From contig JABSOM010000011.1 of NCBI GenBank assembly GCA_013215945.1, positions 56,714 through 120,713 of the forward strand: a stretch of DNA of 64,000 nucleotides. The letters run 5' to 3'. Shown here one piece after another: positions 7,250 through 16,254 of the stretch. This DNA comes from Campylobacteraceae bacterium. Lineage in GTDB: Bacteria; Campylobacterota; Campylobacteria; Campylobacterales; Arcobacteraceae. Both the position numbers and the translations under genes were made by a program. Every line of letters begins with the position of its first letter. The stretch's first letter is position 1. A model generated the notes under the pieces. The model was not told the DNA's origin. It saw nothing but the letters and a program-made list of their open reading frames with translations, and made no database searches.

Positions 7250-9129
7250 TTTTTTGTCCTTAAAATTATTTCAAATACTGCGCCATTATTTTCGTTTCTA
7301 GCGCTTAGTTGTCCATTCATATTTTTTTCTATAATCATTTTTGACATATATAATCCTAAACCAGTACCCTTTGAAGAACTTTTTGTAGTAAAATAAGGCT
7401 CAAAGATAATATTTATATTTTCTTCAGTAATACCGCCTGCATTATCTTCTACAGTAATATAAACATAATCATCTGTTTGTTTAGTACTTAGACTTATTCT
7501 TGGGTCATTTACTTTTTTATCTTCAAAAACATCTCTGCTGTTAAGTAAAAGATTTAGGATAACTTGTGAAAACTCCCGTGCATAACCATTTACAATAATT
7601 TTTTTATCAAAAGATATATCAATAGCTATTCCATAATCATTTAATGAAGCTTGTACAATACTTAGGGCATTAGAGCAGGCCTTATCAAGAAGAAAGTCTT
7701 CTTTTTCTTTACTTGGTTTAAAAAAGTTTTTAAAATCATCAATAGTATTTGACATATAGTTTATTAATTGATCCGATTCTTTAATGCCTTCAAGAACTAG
7801 TTTTTCGTCGAGCTTTTTAAACTTTGTTGCTGTTTCTATCTCCATTAAAATTGCAGATACTTCACTTAAAGGCTGTCTCCATTGATGGGCAATCATTGAT
7901 ATCATAGTTCCAAGCCTTGCAAGTCTTGATTGATGTAACATAGCCCTATCTTTTTCTTGTGCTTCTTTTATTCCAATTTTTACTTTTCTGTGTAAATTGG
8001 CATTTAACATTTTGAGTTTTTCTTCTTTTCTTTGAACATTTTTTTGATAATCTTGAAAAGTTTGTGCAATTTTTCTTGACATTAGTACAGACAATAAAGC
8101 AATCATAAATGTAATTAAAAGCGATACAATAACTACATATTGTATGTATTTTTTTATTCTTTTTTCAAGTTTATTTTTATTAATTAAGATGGATTCTTGG
8201 ATATCATCTACATATAAACCCGCCTCTAATATCCAATTCCACTTTTCAAAAGCCTGCACATAAGAGATTTTATTAGAAAAATTTGATTCTTTTTCTTTAG
8301 GCCAAGAAGACTTTACATAAGAGCCAAGATCAGAATCAAGGGCCGCATGTACAATATTTTGCACAGGAAATTCTTTATTATAAGAAAGGTCTTTTTGGTT
8401 TTGACCGATTTTATCTTTTCTAAAAGCGTCTGCTAATAGTACATGCTTATTATCATATACAACAAAATGGCCATTTTTTTCAAAACGAATGCTTGAAATA
8501 AAAGATAAAGATACTTTTTTAATAAAATCAATGTCTTTTTGAATATTTTCAATATTTCCTATAATCCAGTTAAGTTTTGGTAAATAGCGTATAAATACAA
8601 TTTTATTTGAGTATTCAAATTGTATTAATTTTCCTTCTTCAAAAAATAAATAGTTTTCAAAATATTTATCATCAATTTTAAATTCTCTTTTAATATCTTT
8701 ATTTTTTGCTTGAATGAGTTTGTTTTTTGAAATATCAAAAGCAAAAAAGTAATTGTCATTTGAAATTTTTGAATTGATTAAATTACTTAAAATATCTTCT
8801 TGTATGCTGCTATTTACTTCCGCGTTTAAATCATTATAGAGTTGATTTAATTGAGTACTTAATAACACTGTGCGTTTAATTACTTTTTCAATGGCGGCAT
8901 TAGTATAAAGTTGTTCTTGAGTAGTTATATACGAAATAATAGTATTGAGTTGATTTTTTATAAGTACTTTTTGTTTGGTATTAAATTCTTTTTCTATGCG
9001 TATACTTTCTTCTAAAAAGTATTCATTTTGGTTTTGTACAAACAAATAAATGGTAAAAATGGTTACAAAAATCACCGCTATTATTGGTGTATAAATGATA
9101 AGTGTTGGAAGATTTTTTTCTTTAAACAT
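7246..9129 (-). CDS. dCache sensor histidine kinase
   Basis: A 627-aa membrane kinase: first TM helix about 9-31, a periplasmic region to about 328 with two Cache-like halves ending LPKLNWIIG (about 183-191) and FEKWNWILEAGLYV (about 294-307), a second TM at about 330-350, coiled coil, then HisKA with His415 in MIAHQWRQPL and an HATPase domain with GTGLGLYMSKMII. The Cache type points to a small-molecule ligand. It overlaps the response-regulator start by 4 bp. The ATG at 9129 faces the dppA GTG at 9286, leaving a 156-bp divergent promoter region. Confidence 0.92.
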   Translation of the reverse strand: MFKEKNLPTLIIYTPIIAVIFVTIFTIYLFVQNQNEYFLEESIRIEKEFNTKQKVLIKNQLNTIISYITTQEQLYTNAAIEKVIKRTVLLSTQLNQLYNDLNAEVNSSIQEDILSNLINSKISNDNYFFAFDISKNKLIQAKNKDIKREFKIDDKYFENYLFFEEGKLIQFEYSNKIVFIRYLPKLNWIIGNIENIQKDIDFIKKVSLSFISSIRFEKNGHFVVYDNKHVLLADAFRKDKIGQNQKDLSYNKEFPVQNIVHAALDSDLGSYVKSSWPKEKESNFSNKISYVQAFEKWNWILEAGLYVDDIQESILINKNKLEKRIKKYIQYVVIVSLLITFMIALLSVLMSRKIAQTFQDYQKNVQRKEEKLKMLNANLHRKVKIGIKEAQEKDRAMLHQSRLARLGTMISMIAHQWRQPLSEVSAILMEIETATKFKKLDEKLVLEGIKESDQLINYMSNTIDDFKNFFKPSKEKEDFLLDKACSNALSIVQASLNDYGIAIDISFDKKIIVNGYAREFSQVILNLLLNSRDVFEDKKVNDPRISLSTKQTDDYVYITVEDNAGGITEENINIIFEPYFTTKSSSKGTGLGLYMSKMIIEKNMNGQLSARNENNGAVFEIILRTKK

Positions 9130-9285
9130 GAAAAGATTGTACCATTTTATTTTTGTAATTTCTATTTTTTAAAAATACATGTATTTTGGATGAATTTTAT
9201 TATTTGTATTTTTTACTTAAATAACTCACTTTTAGCTCACTTGCATTTGTTAAACTTGATTTAGTTAAAAATTAAAGGAGACGAC

Positions 9286-10884
9286 GTGAAAAAAATTATT
9301 CTTGCTTTATTTGTGTTTTTATCATCTATTGCATTCTCTGCAACCCCACAAGTTGGTGGAACTTTAGTATTTGGACGAGGTGGTGATACTACTTCTATGG
9401 ATCCTTCACATGTAACTGATGGTGAAAGTTTTTATGCGGCAACTGCTGTATATGATACATTAGTACAGTTTAAATATGGAAGTACAGAAATTGAACCAGG
9501 TTTGGCTACATCTTGGGATATTTCAGACGATGGATTAGAATATGTATTCCATTTAAGAAAAGGTGTTTATTTTGCTAAAACAAAATTCTTTAAAGAAAAA
9601 TCAGAATTTACTTCTGCTGATGTTGTATTTTCATTAAAAAGACAATTTGATAAATCTCACCCTTTTAATAAAATTGGTGGAGCATTTAAATATTGGTCTG
9701 CAATGGATATGAGTAATATTGTAAAAGATATTATTGCTGTTGATAAATATACTGTTAAATTTACATTAAAGAAAAAAGAAGCTCCATTTATTGCCAACTT
9801 AGGTATGGAATTTGCTTCAATTTTATCTAATGATTATGCAAACATGTTATTAAAAAAGAAAAAAACAGGAGATTTAGGTAAAAAACCTGTTGGAACTGGA
9901 CCATTTGTATTTGTTAAATGGGTAAAAGATGACAAAATCATTTATACTGCTAATAAAAACTACTGGAATGGTAGACCTTATTTAAATAAATTAATTTTCA
10001 AAGTAATTACTAATAATGCTGTAAGAGCTGCTGAATTAAAAGCTGGTTCTATTCACATGATGGATTTTCCAAATCCTGCTGAAGTAGCTGGTTTAGAAGC
10101 ACATGAAAATATTAAAATCATTAGACAAGAAGGTTTAAATGTTGGTTATTTAGCATTTAATACTGAAAGAAAACCTTTTGATAATAAATTAGTTAGACAA
10201 GCTATCTCTCATGCTATTAATATGGAAGGTATTGTTAAGTCTGTTTACGAAGGTTTAGGAAAAGTTGCAACTAATCCACTTCCTCCAACAATGTGGTCTT
10301 ACAATAAAAACCTAAAAGGTTATGAGTACAGCATTGAAAAAGCTAAAAAATTATTAGCTGAAGCTGGATTCCCTAATGGTTTTGAAACTAATATCTGGGC
10401 TATGCCAGTTCCAAGACCTTATAATCCAAATGGAAGAAAAGTTGCTGAAGCTATGCAAGCAGATTTAGCAAAAGTAGGAATCAAAGTTAAAATTGTTTCT
10501 TATGACTGGGGTACTTACCTTAAAAAATCTGCAAATGGTGAACATGACATGGTACTATTAGGTTGGACTGGTGATAATGGTGATCCGGATAACTTCTTAA
10601 ACGTATTATTATCTAAACATGCTGCAATGGTTAAACCTGCGCAAAACAGAGCATTCTGGAAAAATGATGAATTTACAGCGTTAATTGATCAAGCAAAAGA
10701 GATTACTAATATTGCAGAAAGAACTAAATTATATGAACAAGCACAAGTGATTTTTGAAGAAGAAGCACCTTGGAAACCTCTTGCACATTCAATCGTAGTT
10801 GAACCTATGTTGAAAAATGTACATGGTTTTAAATTAGATCCTCTTGGAAAAAGAAGATTTAAAGAAGTTTGGTTATCAAAATAA
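9286..10884 (+). CDS. dppA: Dipeptide/oligopeptide-binding protein (DppA-like)
   Basis: Periplasmic binding protein of the SBP family 5 class, 532 aa, with a clear signal peptide (MKKIILALFVFLSSIAFSA). Family signatures include the N-terminal GGTLVFGRGGDTTSMDPS region and the YEGLGKVATNPLPP block. The start codon is GTG at 9286, supported by AAAGGAG 6-12 bases upstream. A strong terminator follows the gene before dppB, which would let the binding protein be made in excess over the permease. Downstream genes encode the permease, ATPases and a prolidase, which favours di- or tripeptides, possibly X-Pro, as ligand. Nickel or haem remain alternatives for this family. Confidence 0.92.
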   Translation: MKKIILALFVFLSSIAFSATPQVGGTLVFGRGGDTTSMDPSHVTDGESFYAATAVYDTLVQFKYGSTEIEPGLATSWDISDDGLEYVFHLRKGVYFAKTKFFKEKSEFTSADVVFSLKRQFDKSHPFNKIGGAFKYWSAMDMSNIVKDIIAVDKYTVKFTLKKKEAPFIANLGMEFASILSNDYANMLLKKKKTGDLGKKPVGTGPFVFVKWVKDDKIIYTANKNYWNGRPYLNKLIFKVITNNAVRAAELKAGSIHMMDFPNPAEVAGLEAHENIKIIRQEGLNVGYLAFNTERKPFDNKLVRQAISHAINMEGIVKSVYEGLGKVATNPLPPTMWSYNKNLKGYEYSIEKAKKLLAEAGFPNGFETNIWAMPVPRPYNPNGRKVAEAMQADLAKVGIKVKIVSYDWGTYLKKSANGEHDMVLLGWTGDNGDPDNFLNVLLSKHAAMVKPAQNRAFWKNDEFTALIDQAKEITNIAERTKLYEQAQVIFEEEAPWKPLAHSIVVEPMLKNVHGFKLDPLGKRRFKEVWLSK

Positions 10885-10895
10885 AAGAATAAATT

Positions 10896-10927
10896 TAGGC
10901 AGAAGTATACTTCTGCCTATTTTTTTG
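10896..10927 (+). terminator. Intercistronic terminator between dppA and dppB
   Basis: A perfect 24-bp palindrome (10896-10919, arm TAGGCAGAAGTA) is followed by seven Ts. It probably stops most transcription after dppA and allows partial readthrough into dppBCDF-pepQ. Confidence 0.85.
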
Positions 10928-11005
10928 TTTAATTTTCATAAAAAACGCTGTTAAAAGTACAATTTAAAAGATTGTAGTTTTAGTGGCGTAAAAAGAGGAG
11001 TATTT

Positions 11006-12010
11006 TTGTTAAGTTATATTATAAAAAGATTATTGTGGGCAATACCTACTTTATTAGGGGTATCATTATTGGTGTTTTCAATGGTACACATGGCACCAGG
11101 GGATCCTGCATTAGTAATGTTAGGTGAGCATGCAAGTGCACAAAGTGTTGCAGAGTTACGTGAGCAATTGGGATTAGATAAACCCCTTTATGAACAATAT
11201 TTTATGTTTGTTACGAATGCCCTGCAAGGAGATTTTGGAACTACTTTGGGTTCTGGGGAGCCTGTAATTGATGAATTTATGGAGCGTTTCCCTGCAACAG
11301 TTGAATTAGCAGTTTTTTCTATGTTTTTTGCTGTAATTGTAGGACTATTTGCAGGAATTATTTCAGCAGTTAAGAGATACTCAATTTTTGATTATGCAGC
11401 TATGTCAACGGCACTTGCTGGTGTTTCTATGCCTGTTTTTTGGTTGGGTTTGATGCTAATATACTTTTTCTCAGTTGAATTAGGATGGTTACCTGTTTCT
11501 GGGCGTTTGGGTTATGAATTTGATATTGAAGGACCTACGGGATTATATTTAGTTGATTCTTTACTGATTAAAGATTATGATGCTTTTTGGGATGCTTTTA
11601 AACATCTGATTTTGCCTTCCATTGCTTTAGGAACCATTCCTATGGCAATTGTTGCTAGAATGACAAGAGCTTCTATGATTGAAGTTATGAAAGAAGATTA
11701 TATTAGAACAGCACGTGCAAAAGGCTGTTCAAGAATGCAAGTTATTATGGTTCATGCTTTAAAAAATGCACTGTTACCAGTTCTTACTGTAATTGGTTTA
11801 ATGGTTGGAACACTTTTCGCAGGAGCAATTTTAACGGAAACAACGTTTTCTTGGCCTGGAATTGGAAAATGGTTAATTAATGCAGTTAATCAAAGAGATT
11901 TTCCTATTATTCAATCGACTACTTTGATAATTGCTTCTATGTTTGTCATTGTTAATTTAATTGTTGATGTGCTTTATGCCGTTGTTAACCCAAGAATAAG
12001 GCTGTCATAA
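11006..12010 (+). CDS. dppB: Peptide ABC transporter permease (DppB-like)
   Basis: Inner-membrane permease of 334 aa. It begins LSYIIKRLLWAIPTLLGVSL, the hallmark first helix of DppB/OppB proteins, and has the EAA-type loop with YIRTARAKGCS before the last helices. The start is TTG at 11006, with GAGGAG ending 5 bases upstream and no better alternative. The stop overlaps the dppC ATG (TAATG). It pairs with DppC to form the channel energised by DppD and DppF. Confidence 0.92.
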   Translation: MLSYIIKRLLWAIPTLLGVSLLVFSMVHMAPGDPALVMLGEHASAQSVAELREQLGLDKPLYEQYFMFVTNALQGDFGTTLGSGEPVIDEFMERFPATVELAVFSMFFAVIVGLFAGIISAVKRYSIFDYAAMSTALAGVSMPVFWLGLMLIYFFSVELGWLPVSGRLGYEFDIEGPTGLYLVDSLLIKDYDAFWDAFKHLILPSIALGTIPMAIVARMTRASMIEVMKEDYIRTARAKGCSRMQVIMVHALKNALLPVLTVIGLMVGTLFAGAILTETTFSWPGIGKWLINAVNQRDFPIIQSTTLIIASMFVIVNLIVDVLYAVVNPRIRLS

Positions 12011-12879
12011 TGAATGAAGAAAATAAAATATTAGAATTTTATAAACAATTTAGAAAAAATAAATCAGCTCTTGTTGGTTTATATATTGTTGTTGTATTAA
12101 TATCGTGTGCATTATTTGCACCTTTTATAGCACCTTATGATCCTTTAATTCAAAATCTTGACAACAGATTAATTCCTCCTATGTGGACTGAACTAGGAAG
12201 TGCTGCACATATTTTAGGAACAGATGATTTTGGAAGAGATTTATTTTCAAGAGTAGTATATGGAGCTCGAATATCTTTAACCATTGGTGTGGTTTCTGTT
12301 AGTATTTCTTTAGTATTTGGTTTATTAATGGGAGCTACTGCTGGATATTTTGGTGGTTTGATTGATATTCTTATTATGAGAGTAGTAGATATTATGTTAT
12401 CTATTCCTGCTATTTTATTAGCCATTGTTATTGTATCTATTTTAGGTCCTGATTTAATGAATGCTATGATTGCAATTGGTATTGTAGGAATTCCTACGTT
12501 TGCTAGAATTGTAAGAGCTTCAGTACTTGCTGAAAAAGAAAAAGAATATGTAATTGCTAGTCGCATTAATGGTTCAAGTTCTTTTAGATTAATAACAAAA
12601 GTTGTTTTACCAAACTGTACTACACCTATTATTGTACAAGCTTCTATGGGTTTTGCTTCAGCTGTATTAGAAGCAGCAGGTCTTTCGTTCTTAGGTCTTG
12701 GTGCACAACCTCCAACGCCAGAATGGGGGGCAATGTTGGCTGATTCTTTACAGTTTATTACAACTGCTTCATGGATGATTGTTTATCCTGGACTTGCAAT
12801 ATTCTTAACTGTTATGGGCTTTAATTTGGTTGGTGATGGTTTAATGGATGTTTTAGATCCAAAAATGAAGGACAGATAA
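12010..12879 (+). CDS. dppC: Peptide ABC transporter permease (DppC-like)
   Basis: A 289-aa permease with the family-typical N-terminal cytoplasmic segment, first helix (about 21-40) and the LGTDDFGRDLFSRVVYGAR motif (about 69-87). The EAA loop KEYVIASRINGSS and the C-terminal FNLVGDGLMDVLDPK are also characteristic. It overlaps dppB at its start and dppD at its stop, so the block is a tightly coupled operon. Confidence 0.92.
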   Translation: MNEENKILEFYKQFRKNKSALVGLYIVVVLISCALFAPFIAPYDPLIQNLDNRLIPPMWTELGSAAHILGTDDFGRDLFSRVVYGARISLTIGVVSVSISLVFGLLMGATAGYFGGLIDILIMRVVDIMLSIPAILLAIVIVSILGPDLMNAMIAIGIVGIPTFARIVRASVLAEKEKEYVIASRINGSSSFRLITKVVLPNCTTPIIVQASMGFASAVLEAAGLSFLGLGAQPPTPEWGAMLADSLQFITTASWMIVYPGLAIFLTVMGFNLVGDGLMDVLDPKMKDR

Positions 12880-13739
12880 TGTTATTAAGTGTAAAAAATT
12901 TAAAAACACAGTTTTTTTCTGAAAAAGGAGTAAATACAGCAGTTGATAGTATTTCTTTTGATTTAGAAGAAGGTAAAACACTTTGTATCGTAGGGGAGAG
13001 TGGAAGCGGTAAATCTATGACTTCTTTATCTATTATGGGTTTAGTTGACGAACCAGGACGAGTAACTGCTGGTGAAATTCTATTTAAAGGCAGTGATTTA
13101 CTTAAAAAAAGTGATGATGAAATGAGAGCTATCAGGGGAAAAGAAATAGCAATGATTTTTCAAGAGCCTATGACTTCTTTGAATCCTTCTTATACTGTAG
13201 GTTATCAAATCGATGAAGTATTGCGTTTACATAAAAAAGACTTAAATAAAGTACAGAGAAAAGAAAAAGTAATTGAACTTTTTAATCTTGTTGGAATTCC
13301 AATGCCAGAAGATAAATACAATGAATATCCTTTTAAACTAAGTGGGGGTCAAAGACAGCGAGTTATGATTGCAATGTCAATGGCTTGTGAACCCAAACTT
13401 TTAATAGCAGATGAACCAACAACTGCGTTAGATGTAACTATTCAAGCACAAGTTTTGGAGTTAATGAATGATTTAAAAAGAAAAAAAGGAACATCCATTT
13501 TATTCATTACTCATGATTTAGCTGTTGTTGCACAAATGGCAGATGAAGTAATTGTAATGTATAGAGGTCATGTGGTAGAACAAGCAAGTGTAAAAGAATT
13601 GTTTGACAACCCAAAACATCCTTATACAAAAGCACTATTAAATTCAATTCCAATACCTGGAAAAGTAAAAAGAAAATCAAGACTGGATACAGTGGATGAA
13701 AATGTTAATTATTTAGATTTTCCAAAGGAAATAAGATGA
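12879..13739 (+). CDS. dppD: Peptide ABC transporter ATPase (DppD-like)
   Basis: A 286-aa ABC ATPase with Walker A GESGSGKSM, Q-loop FQEPMTSLNP, signature LSGGQRQRV and Walker B LLIADEPTTALD, then HPYTKALLNSIP of the oligopeptide C-terminal region. It is about 40 aa shorter than E. coli DppD, with a reduced C-terminal tail. Its stop overlaps the dppF start by 4 bp. It acts as a heterodimer with DppF. Confidence 0.92.
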   Translation: MLLSVKNLKTQFFSEKGVNTAVDSISFDLEEGKTLCIVGESGSGKSMTSLSIMGLVDEPGRVTAGEILFKGSDLLKKSDDEMRAIRGKEIAMIFQEPMTSLNPSYTVGYQIDEVLRLHKKDLNKVQRKEKVIELFNLVGIPMPEDKYNEYPFKLSGGQRQRVMIAMSMACEPKLLIADEPTTALDVTIQAQVLELMNDLKRKKGTSILFITHDLAVVAQMADEVIVMYRGHVVEQASVKELFDNPKHPYTKALLNSIPIPGKVKRKSRLDTVDENVNYLDFPKEIR

Positions 13740-14524
13740 GTAAAGAGAAAATATTTGAAATTAAAAATTTAGAAAAAACCTATGCTATTTCTAAAGGTCT
13801 GTTTTCTTCTCCTCTGCTAATTAATGCGGTAAATAAAATTTCTTTTGATGTTTATAAAGGTGAGACGTATTCAATTGTAGGAGAGAGTGGTTGCGGAAAA
13901 TCAACTACTGCTAAACTGCTTTTAAATATAGAACAGCCAAGTAGCGGACAAATATTTTTTAAAGGTAAGGATATATCTACATTTAATGATGCAGAGTGGA
14001 AAGAGTATAGAAAAAAAGTACAAATTATTTTTCAAGATCCTTATTCTTCTTTAAATCCAAGATGGACAGTTGGGAAAATCATTGCTGAACCTTTAGAATT
14101 AAATACAACTCTAAGTAAAAAAGAAATCGTTGCAGAAGTGTATGAAATTATGAAAAGAGTAGGGCTTGAAAAAGATTGGTATGATAGATACCCTCATCAA
14201 TTTTCAGGGGGACAGCGGCAAAGAATTGGAATAGCTAGAGCTTTAGTTCTAAAACCTGAAGTTATTGTATGTGATGAACCCGTATCTGCTTTAGATGTAT
14301 CTATTCAAGCACAAGTACTAAATTTACTTCTTGATTTACAAGAAGAATTTTCTTTAACCTACGTTTTTATTTCTCATGACTTATCTGTGGTTGAACACAT
14401 TTCAGATAGGATTATGGTTATGTATTTTGGTGATATTGTTGAGTTATCAAGTGTAGAAGAGCTGTTTTCTAATCCCAAAGCGGACTATACAAAACGATTA
14501 TTAGGAGCGATTCCAACAATATGA
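13736..14524 (+). CDS. dppF: Peptide ABC transporter ATPase (DppF-like)
   Basis: A 262-aa ABC ATPase with Walker A GESGCGKST, FQDPYSSLNPRWTVG, signature FSGGQRQRIGIARAL, Walker B VIVCDEPVSALD and switch His in FISHDLSVVEH. It partners DppD. The ATG overlaps the dppD stop and its own stop overlaps the pepQ start by 4 bp. It lacks most of the extended C-terminal tail of longer homologues. Confidence 0.92.
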   Translation: MSKEKIFEIKNLEKTYAISKGLFSSPLLINAVNKISFDVYKGETYSIVGESGCGKSTTAKLLLNIEQPSSGQIFFKGKDISTFNDAEWKEYRKKVQIIFQDPYSSLNPRWTVGKIIAEPLELNTTLSKKEIVAEVYEIMKRVGLEKDWYDRYPHQFSGGQRQRIGIARALVLKPEVIVCDEPVSALDVSIQAQVLNLLLDLQEEFSLTYVFISHDLSVVEHISDRIMVMYFGDIVELSSVEELFSNPKADYTKRLLGAIPTI

Positions 14525-15819
14525 AAGAATTATATAAAGAACACTTAAGTAAAATATTGTCAGTATTGAATAAAACAATGCAGAAAAATGAATACGATGA
14601 AATTATATTGTATTCAGGTGAAGCCAAAACTATTTATTTGGATGATAATAAATATCCCTATAAGGTGTATACGAATTTTAAATATTTACTGCCCGTATTA
14701 AAAAATCCTCACTCTTTTATAAGGTATAAAAGAGATGAAAAACCAGAACTAATTGTTTTTCAAAAAGTTGATTATTGGGATTCTCAGCCTAAAGAACTAG
14801 AAGGGGAGTGGACAGAATTCTTTAATATTACATATTATCACTCTTTAGCTGATATGAAAAATGTTCTTCCCTCAAATCTTAAAAATACTGCTTTTTTAGG
14901 AGAAGAAATAAATCGTTTTAAAGATTTTTCTTTTAAATCCTTGAATGATTATTCTTTAATTCATGCCCTTCATTTCTCCCGTACCATTAAAAGTACTTAT
15001 GAAGTAGAGTGTATGAGAAAAGCCAATAAACTGGCTTCAAAAGCACATAATGCTGCACGAACTGCTTTTTTAGAGGGGAAAAGTGAATTAGAAACGCATT
15101 TACTGTATTTAAAAGCTTTATCTTATAAAGAAGAAGAAGTTCCTTATACTAATATTGTTGCTTTTGATGAAAGTGCTGCAATATTACATTATGTTGATTA
15201 TAAAACGCATGAATATGATGCTAAGTCTTTTCTTTTAGATGCAGGTGCTTCTTTTAGAGGATATCATGCTGATATTACAAGAACCCATGTAAAAAAAGGA
15301 CATGAGTCTTTTTCTGACTTAATACAAGCAGTTGATGAGTCTTGTTTAAATATTATTTCTAAAATTAAAATAAACATGAATTATGAAGTACTTCAAGAAC
15401 AAATGCATTTAGATACTGCTCAAATTCTTGCAGATTTTAATTTCATGAATATTAGTGCAGATGAAATTTATGAGAAAGAATTTACGAAAGTTTTTTGTCC
15501 TGCTGGGGTTGGACACTATATTGGTTTGCAAGTGCATGATATTGGAAATACTATAAGTGATGAATATGGAACTGCACATAACATGTCAATAAAACATCCT
15601 TTTTTACGATTAAATAAAAATATCGAAGAAGGAAATGTTTTTACTGTTGAGCCAGGTGTTTATGTTATCGATCAGCTTTTGAAAAATCATCTTGGAAAAA
15701 AAGAGTTTAACTGGGATGTTATTTCTCATTTTAGAGCTTATGGAGGAGCTAGAGTTGAAGACTCGGTATACATCAAAAAAGATGAAGTTGAAAACCTTAC
15801 TCGCCCTTACTTACCCTAG
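14521..15819 (+). CDS. pepQ: M24 family Xaa-Pro dipeptidase (prolidase, PepQ-like)
   Basis: A 432-aa cytoplasmic metallopeptidase of the pita-bread fold. The five metal ligands are recognisable: Asp in LLDAGA, Asp in YHADITRTH, His in GVGHYIGLQVHD, Glu in TVEPGVYV and Glu in GARVEDSVYI. Length and motif order match Xaa-Pro dipeptidase better than methionine aminopeptidase (about 260 aa). It is the last gene of the dpp operon, overlapping dppF, so imported proline-containing dipeptides are probably its substrate (inference). Confidence 0.88.
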   Translation: MKELYKEHLSKILSVLNKTMQKNEYDEIILYSGEAKTIYLDDNKYPYKVYTNFKYLLPVLKNPHSFIRYKRDEKPELIVFQKVDYWDSQPKELEGEWTEFFNITYYHSLADMKNVLPSNLKNTAFLGEEINRFKDFSFKSLNDYSLIHALHFSRTIKSTYEVECMRKANKLASKAHNAARTAFLEGKSELETHLLYLKALSYKEEEVPYTNIVAFDESAAILHYVDYKTHEYDAKSFLLDAGASFRGYHADITRTHVKKGHESFSDLIQAVDESCLNIISKIKINMNYEVLQEQMHLDTAQILADFNFMNISADEIYEKEFTKVFCPAGVGHYIGLQVHDIGNTISDEYGTAHNMSIKHPFLRLNKNIEEGNVFTVEPGVYVIDQLLKNHLGKKEFNWDVISHFRAYGGARVEDSVYIKKDEVENLTRPYLP

Positions 15820-15878
15820 GAAATTTAGGATAAATTGAGCTTTAAATGCTTTGTCCTTATATAATTTATCTTCAATTA

Positions 15879-15914
15879 CTAAAATAACTATTATACTAAT
15901 AATAGTTATTTTAG
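15879..15914. terminator. Strong hairpin after pepQ
   Basis: A perfect 15-bp inverted repeat (arm CTAAAATAACTATTA, loop TACTAA) lies 60 bp after the pepQ stop and probably ends the dpp operon. The following bases are T-rich but not a clean run. The remaining bases of the gap 15820-16254 are AT-rich with no further supported feature except TATAAT near 16228, a possible -10 box for the next gene. Confidence 0.6.
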
Positions 15915-16254
15915 ATTCTTCTACTACAAACAAAATTACTTTATACTTATTGAATAGGAATAAAAAGATTTTCAAGCTTCAAGTACATAAAAATGTAAAG
16001 ATATTTTTATTTATAAAATAGAAAACTTGATGCTTATTTCAATAACAACTTCTATGGTATTTTATATTAAAAGATACTCTTTCAAAGATACAGGATATAT
16101 TTTTTATTACTAATTAAAAAATAGTGCTTAGAGACTTGCTTTATATATAATTTATAATATTATTATGATTGGTTTAAATGTTAGCATTAAATGTGAAAGT
16201 AAATTATAGGATGGGGTAGTTTTTACTATAATTATTTAATTATAAGGAAAAGAC

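Noticed and set aside
12150..12566. 138-aa antisense frame inside dppC
   Set aside because: It is a composition shadow of dppC with no ribosome site or recognisable product.
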